Shown here in pieces: positions 9,082 through 16,010 of a DNA stretch of 45,791 nucleotides. Both the position numbers and the translations under genes were made by a program. Where the stretch lies: assembly GCA_020635715.1 (NCBI GenBank), contig JACJZG010000024.1:1-45791 (forward strand), written 5' to 3'. The DNA is from Flavobacteriales bacterium. Lineage in GTDB: Bacteria > Bacteroidota > Bacteroidia > Flavobacteriales_F > PHOS-HE28. The notes beneath the pieces were generated by a model. The model was not told where the DNA came from. It made no database searches and saw only the letters and a list, made by a program, of their open reading frames with translations. Each line of letters starts with the position of its first letter. Within the stretch, counting starts at the first letter, position 1.

Positions 9082-9243
9082 TCACCAAAAGAGCTCAAAG
9101 ACCACCAAGGCCACAAGACCTATCAGCCCTACGATCACCACCGCGAAGAATATCCCCCGCGTGGCCGGCATATCCGTCGGTTTGTGATCCTCGAGCGGCT
9201 CAGGCAGGCCTCCCGGCTCGTTGAAATGTTCATCGGTGCTCAT
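9082..9243 (-). CDS. Small single-span membrane protein
   Basis: 53 residues. The N-terminal half is acidic and proline-rich (MSTDEHFNEPGGLPEPLEDHK). A 22-residue hydrophobic helix, starting at GIFFAVVIVGL, follows and nearly reaches the C-terminus (FELFW). It lies inside a longer open frame running in from 9756, but that upstream part belongs to no gene. The ATG at 9243 sits 13 bases after a GACCTTTG promoter-like element, the layout of other real genes here. It may assist a larger membrane complex (several respiratory or translocase subunits are this size), but nothing in the sequence names the partner. Confidence 0.6.
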   Translation of the reverse strand: MSTDEHFNEPGGLPEPLEDHKPTDMPATRGIFFAVVIVGLIGLVALVVFELFW

Positions 9244-9256
9244 GCCGATCCACGGG

Positions 9257-9264
9257 CAAAGGTC
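9257..9264 (-). promoter_or_regulatory. -7-like element GACCTTTG before the small membrane protein
   Basis: The TTTG half is intact and the leading T is changed to G. It ends 13 bases upstream of the ATG on the minus strand. Confidence 0.4.
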
Positions 9265-9419
9265 GTTCCAGCCGCACAGCGCTGCATGAACGCCGCGTCC
9301 ACCGGGCGATGCCAGCGGAACGGATAAGCGGGCCTGGTGATAGAACGTGGAACTACTTCCCCATGACAGGCACCACCCGCACTGCGTAGGCGCTGATCGT
9401 GAAGGCGCCTTGAGATGGA

Positions 9420-10151
9420 CTACAGGATCTCCTTCAGGAAGATCAGCAGGTGTTGCCAGGCGCGATCCGCCATGCGCTTGTTGTAGTCCTTGCTCGCGGG
9501 ATTGGTGAAGGTGTGCGCACAATGGGCATAGGTGATCATCTGCCAGTCGGCTTGGGCGGCATTCAACTCTTCGGTGATGCTCGCCATGTCCGCAGTGCTC
9601 ACGCTTTGGTCGGCCTGGGGGTGCTGGATGAGCACGCTGGTGCTGATCGGGCCATTCGGTCGTTCGCCCTTGCCCAGTCCACCGTGGATGCTCACCACGC
9701 CCTTCACCGGGAGCTGGGCACGCGCCGCCTCCAACGCACCTGTCCCGCCGAAGCAATAGCCGATCACCGCGATCCGATCTGGATCAGCACCCGCCGCCTT
9801 CAACTGCTCCAAAGCCAGTGCGATGCGGCGCTGGTAGGCCTGGAAGTCCGACTTGTAGTGTGAAGAGGCCTGGCGTGCCGCCGCAAAGTCCTGGGGTAGC
9901 TGCCCCTCACCGTAGATATCGGCGATGAAGACGAGGTAGCCCTCCCCGGCGAGTGCTTTCGCGGCAGCCCGTGCCTCCTCATCGATCCCCATCCAGGCCG
10001 GAAGGATGAGCACGCCGGGGCGCACATCGCTGTTGGCGGTGACAAGTCCGTTGAGCTTCTGATCTCCATCGGAGTAAACCACCGGACGGAGTTCCTGGGC
10101 AGCACTGTTCATGGCGAGCACGAGGATCGAGAGGATGAGTGCGGGACGCAT
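9420..10151 (-). CDS. Secreted dienelactone-hydrolase-family alpha/beta hydrolase
   Basis: 243 residues. A signal peptide (MRPALILSILVLAMNSAAQ) precedes a complete DLH fold. The nucleophile elbow is GYCFGG with Cys133, the candidate acid is Asp181 in the HPQADQSVS segment, and His213 lies in AHCAHTFTN. The GxCxGG motif separates this family from serine esterases. Such proteins hydrolyse lactones or small esters; the true substrate is unknown, and export to the periplasm argues against a role in chlorocatechol breakdown. The frame is open to 10271, but the ATG at 10151 gives the signal peptide and lies 4 bases after a CAAAGTTC (GAACTTTG on this strand) element. The gene is divergent from a T9SS cargo gene. 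Confidence 0.88.
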   Translation of the reverse strand: MRPALILSILVLAMNSAAQELRPVVYSDGDQKLNGLVTANSDVRPGVLILPAWMGIDEEARAAAKALAGEGYLVFIADIYGEGQLPQDFAAARQASSHYKSDFQAYQRRIALALEQLKAAGADPDRIAVIGYCFGGTGALEAARAQLPVKGVVSIHGGLGKGERPNGPISTSVLIQHPQADQSVSTADMASITEELNAAQADWQMITYAHCAHTFTNPASKDYNKRMADRAWQHLLIFLKEIL

Positions 10152-10155
10152 GCGA

Positions 10156-10163
10156 CAAAGTTC
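10156..10163 (-). promoter_or_regulatory. Candidate -7 element GAACTTTG before the hydrolase gene
   Basis: The TTTG half is intact; it lies 4 bases from the ATG at 10151, so transcripts would be almost leaderless. Confidence 0.3.
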
Positions 10164-10288
10164 GGGGTGATCCGGTGGATCGGTGCTGCCATCCACATGG
10201 CACTGCTGATAGACTGATCCAGTGAGCCATGCGGCCCAGGCATTCCATACCTTCACTTCGTACGTCACCAACCAAACAGCCCTTGATC

Positions 10289-11140
10289 ATGAATAAACCC
10301 TCTACCCTTTCCATTGTACTCTCCTCCTTGGTACTGTGCGGTACGACGCAGGCGCAGACGGTCCTGTTGGAGGAGACCTTCACCGGTGGCATGTTCACCA
10401 CCGGTTTCACCACCGAGGCCGGCCCGATCAGCGATTGTGACTGGGTCTTCGCGCCGGATGCCATCGACTCGGTGACCTTCAACCAGGATTACACCGACAC
10501 GGTACCGAACGGCGGCAACTTCGATGAGTACTTCGTGTTCATCGATAGCGATGCCTGCACGGGCACGACCTCGAACACCGTGGATGCCTTCCTCGTATCG
10601 CCGCCCTTCGATGCCAGCGGTGGTGGCATGCTCACACTCACCTTCGACCACCAGTTCCGCGACTTCACTGGCAGCATCGCCACGGTGGAGGTGTACAACG
10701 GAACCACATGGACGGAGGTGGCGCAGTGGGAGGACAATGTGGGCTATCCCAATCCACCGGTACAGGAGAGCTTCGACATCACAGCAGGTGCCGGAGGTTC
10801 TGCCGTGGCCCAGGTGCGCTTCAACTACTTCGCCACCTGGGATTGGTGGTGGGCCATCGACAACATCCGGGTGACGGCCAATGTGGTCGGCCTCGATGAA
10901 GGTCATGCCCAACGCGCGTTGCGCATGTACCCGAATCCGACCAGCGATGTGCTGAACATCCGTTTGGACGGCTACGACGCGTACGCGGTGACCCTGCTGG
11001 ATGCCACCGGTCGGATCGTACTGGAACAACGCCTGATGGGACCGCTCGATGTGAGCGCGCTGAATAACGGCATGTACACCGCGATGATCCGTGATCGCCA
11101 CGGGGACCGGATCGCCCGTGCGCCCTTCGTGAAGCACTGA
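10289..11140 (+). CDS. T9SS type A cargo protein with jelly-roll (MAM/cleaved-adhesin-like) domain
   Basis: 283 residues. The signal peptide is MNKPSTLSIVLSSLVLCGTTQAQ. The central domain, about residues 25-200, opens with ETFTGG and contains LVSPPFDASGGGMLTLTFDHQF and WWAIDNIRVTA, the signature of cleaved-adhesin/choice-of-anchor J beta-sandwiches. The last ~75 residues (MYPNPTSDVLNI, LLDATGRIV, LNNGMYTAMI, ending FVKH) are a Por secretion system (type A) sorting tag that is cleaved on export. The protein is expected at the cell surface or released; its ligand is unknown. ATG 10289 is chosen over 10229 because it gives the signal peptide. An intrinsic terminator follows closely. Confidence 0.92.
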   Translation: MNKPSTLSIVLSSLVLCGTTQAQTVLLEETFTGGMFTTGFTTEAGPISDCDWVFAPDAIDSVTFNQDYTDTVPNGGNFDEYFVFIDSDACTGTTSNTVDAFLVSPPFDASGGGMLTLTFDHQFRDFTGSIATVEVYNGTTWTEVAQWEDNVGYPNPPVQESFDITAGAGGSAVAQVRFNYFATWDWWWAIDNIRVTANVVGLDEGHAQRALRMYPNPTSDVLNIRLDGYDAYAVTLLDATGRIVLEQRLMGPLDVSALNNGMYTAMIRDRHGDRIARAPFVKH

Positions 11141-11153
11141 TCGCAGTCACTTG

Positions 11154-11195
11154 GAAGCCTCGCTGGAGCATTGCTCTGGCGAGGTTTCTTCTTTT
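11154..11195 (+). terminator. Intrinsic terminator after the T9SS cargo gene
   Basis: CCTCGC at 11158-11163 pairs with GCGAGG at 11179-11184, and the stem continues inward through two G-T wobbles to GAGC/GCTC around an ATT loop. TTTCTTCTTTT follows. Confidence 0.85.
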
Positions 11196-11236
11196 CAGGA
11201 CTGGCCGCAGGCTGACCGACTCCTGGATGCTCGTTG

Positions 11237-11253
11237 TGTAGCCGAAGGCTACA
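11237..11253. repeat. REP-like palindrome 1 (GTAGCC-GAA-GGCTAC)
   Basis: A perfect 7-bp inverted repeat around a GAA loop (TGTAGCCGAAGGCTACA). It shares its core with the palindrome at 11271-11291. Confidence 0.8.
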
Positions 11254-11270
11254 TTGACCCAAAGCGGTGG

Positions 11271-11291
11271 AGCGTAGCCGCAGGCTACGCT
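11271..11291. repeat. REP-like palindrome 2 (AGCGTAGCC-GCA-GGCTACGCT)
   Basis: A perfect 9-bp inverted repeat around a GCA loop, 17 bases after palindrome 1. It lies just beyond the 3' end of the small secreted gene on the minus strand and could act in RNA stability or termination for it. Confidence 0.8.
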
Positions 11292-11308
11292 CAGTCCCAG
11301 GCCATGGG

Positions 11309-11599
11309 TCAGTGCCGCAACGTCGCGTGGGGCTGCAATGGTCCCTTTCCCTCCCAAGCATCCACCAGCAACGGATCACCAAGCCTGAAGCGAACAGGCA
11401 GCGGAAGATGCTTCTCCAGCTGCACATCGAGCTTGCAAAAGACGCCCAAGCGCTGGTAGTCGTATACCGGCGGCAACACGGAACGGTTCAAGTGGATGGT
11501 ACGGGTCTCAGGTATTTGCAAGCTGAACGCCCCTGGCACTTGCGCCTGAGCGAAAGAGCCAAGCAGCATGGGAAGCAAGAGGCTGTACATGTACTTCAT
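11309..11599 (-). CDS. Small secreted protein of unknown function
   Basis: 96 residues. A signal peptide MKYMYSLLLPMLLGSFAQAQ is followed by a short mature part containing YDYQRLGVFCKLDVQLEK, PVRFRLGDPLLVDAWEGK and a brief His-containing tail. The RFRLG...WEGK ending resembles small hypothetical proteins I recall from Bacteroidota, but that memory is not a database result. The ATG at 11599 lies 7 bases after GATCTTTG, which supports a real gene. It ends next to the palindromes at 11237-11291. Confidence 0.68.
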   Translation of the reverse strand: MKYMYSLLLPMLLGSFAQAQVPGAFSLQIPETRTIHLNRSVLPPVYDYQRLGVFCKLDVQLEKHLPLPVRFRLGDPLLVDAWEGKGPLQPHATLRH

Positions 11600-11606
11600 T
11601 GACGCT

Positions 11607-11614
11607 CAAAGATC
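11607..11614 (-). promoter_or_regulatory. -7-like element GATCTTTG before the small secreted gene
   Basis: One mismatch (T to G) from TAnnTTTG on the minus strand, ending 7 bases before the ATG at 11599. Confidence 0.5.
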
Positions 11615-11689
11615 GCAGCGAAGGAACTTTCCTTAGAAGGGTTCGAGCAAGGCGATGGAAGGAATAGTCGGCTTGCATGGCGCAGGGGT

Positions 11690-11712
11690 GCCGAAGTAGG
11701 CAGACCGCTGCG
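11690..11712. repeat. Flanking repeat copy A (two-hairpin, REP-like)
   Basis: 23 bases, GCCGAAG-TA-GGCAGACC-G-CTGCG. It can fold as GCC/GGC and GCAG/CTGC mini-hairpins. 20 of 23 positions match copy B at 12458-12480, on the other side of the toxin-antitoxin pair. A T-run (TTTTTT) follows at 11715-11720. Confidence 0.75.
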
Positions 11713-11781
11713 CGGTTTTTTCGGGAACAACCTGCGTGGACGAAATGCCAAGAATGTAAATTCTCCCGTGTAAGGACCTTC

Positions 11782-11789
11782 TATCTTTG
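11782..11789 (+). promoter_or_regulatory. -7 promoter element TATCTTTG for the toxin-antitoxin pair
   Basis: Perfect TAnnTTTG match, 7 bases before the antitoxin ATG. Confidence 0.65.
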
Positions 11790-11796
11790 AGGGACA

Positions 11797-12096
11797 ATGA
11801 GCACCGAGAGTCTCAGGAACGAACTGATCGCATGGATCGGCAAGCTGGATGACCAGGGCCTGTTGAAGGCGCTGCTCGGCTTGAAGAAGTTGCTTGGCTC
11901 CGGTGGTACCAATGCGCTTACCGAGGAGGAGCGCGCCGCCATCCATGCGAAGCTTGATGCACGCAGCGGCAGGGAGGAGGACCACGAGTTCTGGACCAAG
12001 CTTGCTGCCTCGGGCCTTGCTCGCTCATACGGGAGCAATGAGCCTGACATCAGCGGTATCACGCTGCTGGAGCACAACCCGCAGTACGGGAAATGA
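11797..12096 (+). CDS. Probable antitoxin of a PemK/MazF-type toxin-antitoxin pair
   Basis: 99 residues, charged and mostly helical. The N-terminal LRNELIAWIGKLDDQGLLKALLGL segment is followed by LTEEERAAIHAKLDAR. An extended tail contains LARSYGSNEPDISGI and LEHNPQYGK, the kind of disordered segment with which MazE-like antitoxins wrap their toxin. No classic AbrB or RHH fold is obvious, so the antitoxin assignment rests mainly on position: its stop overlaps the toxin start as ATGA (12093-12096). Autoregulation would be expected, but no operator palindrome other than the REP-like copy upstream is visible. Confidence 0.7.
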   Translation: MSTESLRNELIAWIGKLDDQGLLKALLGLKKLLGSGGTNALTEEERAAIHAKLDARSGREEDHEFWTKLAASGLARSYGSNEPDISGITLLEHNPQYGK

Positions 12097-12434
12097 AGGC
12101 CGGTGACGTGGTGCGCGTAGCACTGCCACAGGCCGATGGAAAACAGAAGCCGAGGCCAGCTTTGTTGGTCGCGTGCTTTCCGCCTTACGGCGATTGGCTG
12201 GTTCTGGGTATCAGCGGAAGCCTTGGGCTTGAAGTCTCAGGCTTGGACATCCGCATTGATCAAGACCACCCTTCCTACAAGAACGCACGGCTTGGGTTCC
12301 CCGGCATCATTCGCATGGGGCATGCGCATGTGGTGCCCTTGGCTTGGATAGAAGGCGTCATGGGCCGCATGGATGACGCCACCCTACAGCTGGCACGCGA
12401 GCGGCTGGCGGGGCTGATCCTTAGGGGAGGCTGA
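12093..12434 (+). CDS. PemK/MazF-family toxin (probable endoribonuclease)
   Basis: 113 residues, normal length for the family. The diagnostic N-terminal strand GDVVRVALPQADGKQKPRPALLV carries the basic KxRPAL motif. The C-terminal half has the conserved GIIRMGHAHVVPL strand and the closing helix (DDATLQLARERL). MazF-type toxins cut RNA at short sequence motifs; the specificity here cannot be read. The 4-base overlap with the upstream antitoxin indicates translational coupling. A copy of the 23-base flanking repeat begins 24 bases after the stop. Confidence 0.82.
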   Translation: MKAGDVVRVALPQADGKQKPRPALLVACFPPYGDWLVLGISGSLGLEVSGLDIRIDQDHPSYKNARLGFPGIIRMGHAHVVPLAWIEGVMGRMDDATLQLARERLAGLILRGG

Positions 12435-12457
12435 ATTTGGCTTTGTGGCTTAGGGTA

Positions 12458-12480
12458 GCCGAAGACGGCAGACCACTGCG
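12458..12480. repeat. Flanking repeat copy B (two-hairpin, REP-like)
   Basis: 23 bases, GCCGAAG-AC-GGCAGACC-A-CTGCG, in the same orientation as copy A at 11690-11712 and differing at three positions. Its left edge GTAGCCGAAG also matches the palindrome core at 11237-11253. Confidence 0.75.
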
Positions 12481-12487
12481 TAGGTTT

Positions 12488-12575
12488 AGGAGACACCCTG
12501 CAATGGCTTAGGTTGAGGGGACACCCTGCTGGGGCTAAAATCCGCAGCAGCGGGGGGACATCCTGCGGGGGCTTA
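12488..12575. repeat. Three-copy direct repeat (GGGGACACCCTGC...GGCTTA)
   Basis: Three imperfect copies of about 23 bases begin at 12488, 12516 and 12553. Each has GACA(C/T)CCTGC followed four to five bases later by GGCT(T)A. The copies are separated by short unrelated spacers. They lie between the toxin gene and the HIRAN gene. Possible remnants of a transposon end or a protein-binding array; no transposase is nearby. Confidence 0.75.
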
Positions 12576-12583
12576 AAGAGATC

Positions 12584-12591
12584 AATCTTTG
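12584..12591 (+). promoter_or_regulatory. -7 promoter element AATCTTTG before the HIRAN gene
   Basis: One mismatch from TAnnTTTG, 18 bases before the ATG at 12610. It directly abuts the last direct-repeat copy, so a repeat-binding protein could affect this promoter. Confidence 0.5.
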
Positions 12592-12609
12592 CGGCACTAT
12601 CTCAACAAG

Positions 12610-13242
12610 ATGACCCAGACCACCACTGGAATTTCCGTTCCCGGGCCAGACACGGCCCATCCTCGTGAAGTCATCGAGTTCATTCACATTCATGATGCCT
12701 CGGTCGTTCGCCAGGTACATGAGCAACTCATCGGGCTTGGGATTGATATTCCCGAGCCTTTGAACAATGTGTTCGTGTCGAAGATCAAGAACCTCTACAT
12801 CGTTAAGAAAGACTGGCTCTGGAGCACAAGCGCTATTGACTACCAAAAGGCAAATGCCGAGCTTCACACATTCAACCAATCTGTTTCATTTGAATTGGCA
12901 GGTGTTCATATCCCTCGTAATCGAAAGGCACTCGAAGAGTGCATCGTTTACGAGGAAATCAAGTTGATTCCTGAGCCTAAGAACAAGTTTGATCCAAATG
13001 CCATTCAGGTTACAAGCGCGGCTGGCACATTAGGCCATGTTGCTGCCAGCGACTGCGCTTCAATCTTAGACTGCATGAAGTTCAGGCACCGCGCCTTCAT
13101 CGACTTGTTCTTGGAAATAGATGGATACCTAGACGTTTACGGTCAACTTTATTACCACGACCCCGCAGACGAGTACCCTCTAAACGAATTCTATTCGCCC
13201 GAGACAAGCTCTTTGCCCGAGAACGGGCACGGGAAAGTTTGA
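12610..13242 (+). CDS. Stand-alone HIRAN-domain protein
   Basis: 210 residues. Residues of roughly 90-150 carry HIRAN hallmarks: SFELAGVHIPR, IKLIPEPKNKFDPNAIQV and GTLGHVAASDCASI. HIRAN domains are small beta folds that bind DNA ends or single-stranded 3' ends, and are often fused to helicases or nucleases; no such partner domain is present here. The first ~80 residues are unrecognised, and the tail is acidic and Pro-rich. The gene is visibly richer in A+T and uses more A/T-ending codons than its neighbours, a sign of horizontal acquisition. A TTG at 12589 could extend it by seven residues but falls inside the promoter element. Confidence 0.8.
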   Translation: MTQTTTGISVPGPDTAHPREVIEFIHIHDASVVRQVHEQLIGLGIDIPEPLNNVFVSKIKNLYIVKKDWLWSTSAIDYQKANAELHTFNQSVSFELAGVHIPRNRKALEECIVYEEIKLIPEPKNKFDPNAIQVTSAAGTLGHVAASDCASILDCMKFRHRAFIDLFLEIDGYLDVYGQLYYHDPADEYPLNEFYSPETSSLPENGHGKV

Positions 13243-13305
13243 TCCACGATTTGTAAACAACGCCAGGACCTACTATTCTTAGGCGAGTTCCCTCATACTA
13301 AGCCC

Positions 13306-13335
13306 CAGGGTCTCCACGCATTTGGTGGGACCCTG
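13306..13335. terminator. Hairpin between the HIRAN gene and cphA
   Basis: CAGGGTC at 13306-13312 pairs perfectly with GACCCTG at 13329-13335. The stem extends inward through CCAC/GTGG with one bulged base. There is no T-run on either side, so it is a weak or factor-assisted terminator between two convergent genes. Confidence 0.45.
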
Positions 13336-13346
13336 CGGCCATGTGC

Positions 13347-16010
13347 TCACCCCACCAACTCCTTGTTCCGGTTCGGGATGTCCTCCTTGTTGAAGTCCAC
13401 CTTCTCGTCCTCCTCCTTCAACTTCAGTACGAGGGCAAGCGCGTCGGGTACCACATCGCTGCAGAGGGTGACGAAGCTGCCCTTGGGCGCCTTGCCGATG
13501 GCGTGACGGATAGCCTCGTCCTCCTTCTTGATGATGATGTACTTCTTGTTCGGGTCCACCTCCTGGATGCCCTTCACCATGAGCGCGATGATCTCGTCGT
13601 CGCTCTTGCCGCGCAGGTTGCGGTCCTGGCGGATGATGATCTCATCGAACATCTGCGCGCTGAGGCGGCCGAGGTTCACGGTGTCCTCGTCCCGGCGGTC
13701 GCCCACCCCGGCGATCACGCCGATCTTCGGACTGTCCGGCACCTTGCTCAGGAACTTGCCCAAGGCCTCGAAGCCGTGCGGGTTGTGGGCGTAGTCCACC
13801 ATCACCTGGAAGTTCCGGAACTGGAATAGGTTCATACGACCCGGCGTCTGTGTGGCGCTCGGCACGAAGGTCATCAGCCCCTCGCGCAGCTCTTCGATCT
13901 TCACGCCACGCACGAAGGCCGCAAGCACCGCCGGTAGCACGTTCTGGATGTTGAATACCGCCTTGCCACCGTAGGTCAGCGGCACGTTCACAGCCTTCTC
14001 GATGCGCAACTTCCACTCGCCTTTGCTGATGGTGATGAAGCCGTTCTCGTAGATCGCCGCCAGGCCACCAAGCTTGCAATGCTGGCGGATCAGGCGGTTG
14101 TTCTCGTCGAGGCTGAAGAGGGCGATCTTGCTCGTACACTGCTTGCGCATGGCCATCACCAGCTCGTCGTCGGCATTGAGGATGGCGTAACCGTCCTGGC
14201 GCACGCTGCGCGGCACGGTGCTCTTCACATGAGCGAGTTCCTCCAGCGTGTGGATGTCCTTCAAGCCGAGATGGTCCGCCGCCACGTTGGTGACAATGGC
14301 GACATCGCAATGCTCGAAGCCGAGACCGCTGCGCACGAGGCCGCCGCGCGCCGTTTCCAGCACGGCCATGTCCACCAGCGGATCCTTCAGCACGAACTGC
14401 GCGCTGGCCGGTCCGGTGCAATCGCCCTTCATCAGCATGCGGTTCATGATGTAGACGCCGTCGCTGCAGGTCATGCCCACCTTGTAGCCCACAGTACGCA
14501 TGATGTGCGCGGTGAGGCGTGTGGTGGTGGTCTTTCCGTTCGTGCCGGTGATGGCGACGATGGGGATGCGGCTCGGCGCGCCCGGCGGGAAGAGCATGTC
14601 CACCACGGGTTCGGCGACGTTGCGGCCTAGGCCACCGGTGGGATCCAGGTGCATGCGGAAGCCAGGCGCCGCGTTCACCTCCAAGACCGCTCCACCGCTC
14701 TCCTTCAGCGGCTGGGTGATGTCGTCGGTCATGATGTCGATGCCGCAGATGTCCAGGTCGATGATGCGGCTGACGCGCTCGGCGAGGAAGATGTTGAAGG
14801 GATGCACGATCTCGGTGACATCATCCGCGGTGCCGCCGGTGCTGAGGTTGGCCGTGGCCTTCAGGTAGACAACCTCGTCCTTCTTCGGAACGGTGTCGGC
14901 GGTGTAGTTCTGGCGGGCGAGCAACTTCTCGGTGTGGTCGTCGATGTCGATGCGGGTGAGCACCTTCTCATGTCCGAAACCACGGCGCGGGTCCTTGTTC
15001 ACCTCTTCCACCAGCTGCGCGATGGTATGCGTACCATCCCCCACCACGCAGGCGGGCGTGCGCTTGGCCGCCGCCACGAAGCGGTGGTTGATCACCAACA
15101 AGCGATGGTCCAGTCCGGTGATGTAGCGCTCCACGATCACACTGCGGCTGATCTCCTTCGCCTTGGCGAGGCCGGCCACGGCTTCCTCCCAGGTCTTGAT
15201 GCCGATCGTGGCACCGCGACCGTGGTTGCCACCGATGGGCTTGATCACGCAGGGATAACCGACCACTTCCAACGCATCCTTCAAGCCTTCCTCCGTGCGT
15301 ACCACGCGTCCTTTCGGCACGGGGATCTCATAGCTCTCCAGCAGCTGCTTGGTCTCCTCCTTGTCGCAGGCGATCTCCACGCCGATGTTGCTGGTCTTGC
15401 TGGTGATGGTGGCGCGGATCCGCTTCTGGTGCACGCCGTGGCCAAGCTGTACAAGGCTCTGCCCGTTGAGGCGCAAGTATGGAATGCCGCGTGACACGGC
15501 CTCCTGCACGATGCTGCCGGTGCTGGGGCCGAGCCGGCTGTCCTCGCGCAGCTCACGCATCTGCTGGATGTCGGCCTCAAGGTCGTAGGGCGTGCCATCG
15601 ATCAGGGCCTGCGCGATCCGCACCGCCGCCTTGGCCGCAAAAAGGCCGACCGGCTCCTCGACATAGCTGAAGACAACGTTGTAGACGCCGCTGTCGCGGG
15701 TGCTGCGCGTGCGCCCGAAGCCCGTGTCCATGCCGGCGAGGGTCTGGATCTCCAGGGCGATGTGCTCGATCACATGGCCCATCCATGTCCCGCGCTTCAC
15801 CCGTTCCCAGAAGCCTCCTTCGTGCTCCTCGCTGCAGCGGTGGCTGTACATGCTGGGCAGCAAGGCCTGGATGCGCTCGTAGAATCCGGGGATCTTGTCG
15901 GTCGGCTTCTCCTCGAGGTCCTCGATATCGAGGCGCATGACGATGAGGTTGTGCCGTTTGACAGACCAGTAGTTGGGGCCACGCATGGCCTTGAGTTCGA
16001 GGATGCGCAT
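13347..16010 (-). CDS. cphA: Cyanophycin synthetase
   Basis: 887 residues, matching CphA1 (about 870-900). The enzyme builds multi-L-arginyl-poly-L-aspartate from Asp and Arg with ATP. The N-terminal domain (about 1-160) starts MRILELKAMRGPNYWS. The ATP-grasp domain (about 215-475) has VIKPIGGNHGRGATIGI near 255-271 and VLEVNAAPGFRMH near 442. The Mur-ligase-like domain starts at about 480, with the P-loop ITGTNGKTTTTR at 487-498, TNVAADHLG, and MVDYAHNPHGFEAL in the C-terminal part. All three catalytic units look intact. It is divergent from cphB across a 200-base region, so both could share control. No primer-independent CphA2 features (such as loss of the Mur site) are seen. Confidence 0.97.
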   Translation of the reverse strand: MRILELKAMRGPNYWSVKRHNLIVMRLDIEDLEEKPTDKIPGFYERIQALLPSMYSHRCSEEHEGGFWERVKRGTWMGHVIEHIALEIQTLAGMDTGFGRTRSTRDSGVYNVVFSYVEEPVGLFAAKAAVRIAQALIDGTPYDLEADIQQMRELREDSRLGPSTGSIVQEAVSRGIPYLRLNGQSLVQLGHGVHQKRIRATITSKTSNIGVEIACDKEETKQLLESYEIPVPKGRVVRTEEGLKDALEVVGYPCVIKPIGGNHGRGATIGIKTWEEAVAGLAKAKEISRSVIVERYITGLDHRLLVINHRFVAAAKRTPACVVGDGTHTIAQLVEEVNKDPRRGFGHEKVLTRIDIDDHTEKLLARQNYTADTVPKKDEVVYLKATANLSTGGTADDVTEIVHPFNIFLAERVSRIIDLDICGIDIMTDDITQPLKESGGAVLEVNAAPGFRMHLDPTGGLGRNVAEPVVDMLFPPGAPSRIPIVAITGTNGKTTTTRLTAHIMRTVGYKVGMTCSDGVYIMNRMLMKGDCTGPASAQFVLKDPLVDMAVLETARGGLVRSGLGFEHCDVAIVTNVAADHLGLKDIHTLEELAHVKSTVPRSVRQDGYAILNADDELVMAMRKQCTSKIALFSLDENNRLIRQHCKLGGLAAIYENGFITISKGEWKLRIEKAVNVPLTYGGKAVFNIQNVLPAVLAAFVRGVKIEELREGLMTFVPSATQTPGRMNLFQFRNFQVMVDYAHNPHGFEALGKFLSKVPDSPKIGVIAGVGDRRDEDTVNLGRLSAQMFDEIIIRQDRNLRGKSDDEIIALMVKGIQEVDPNKKYIIIKKEDEAIRHAIGKAPKGSFVTLCSDVVPDALALVLKLKEEDEKVDFNKEDIPNRNKELVG

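Noticed and set aside
12488..12575. CRISPR array interpretation of the three-copy repeat
   Set aside because: Repeats are imperfect, spacers are of unequal short length (about 5 and 14 bases), and no cas gene is present.
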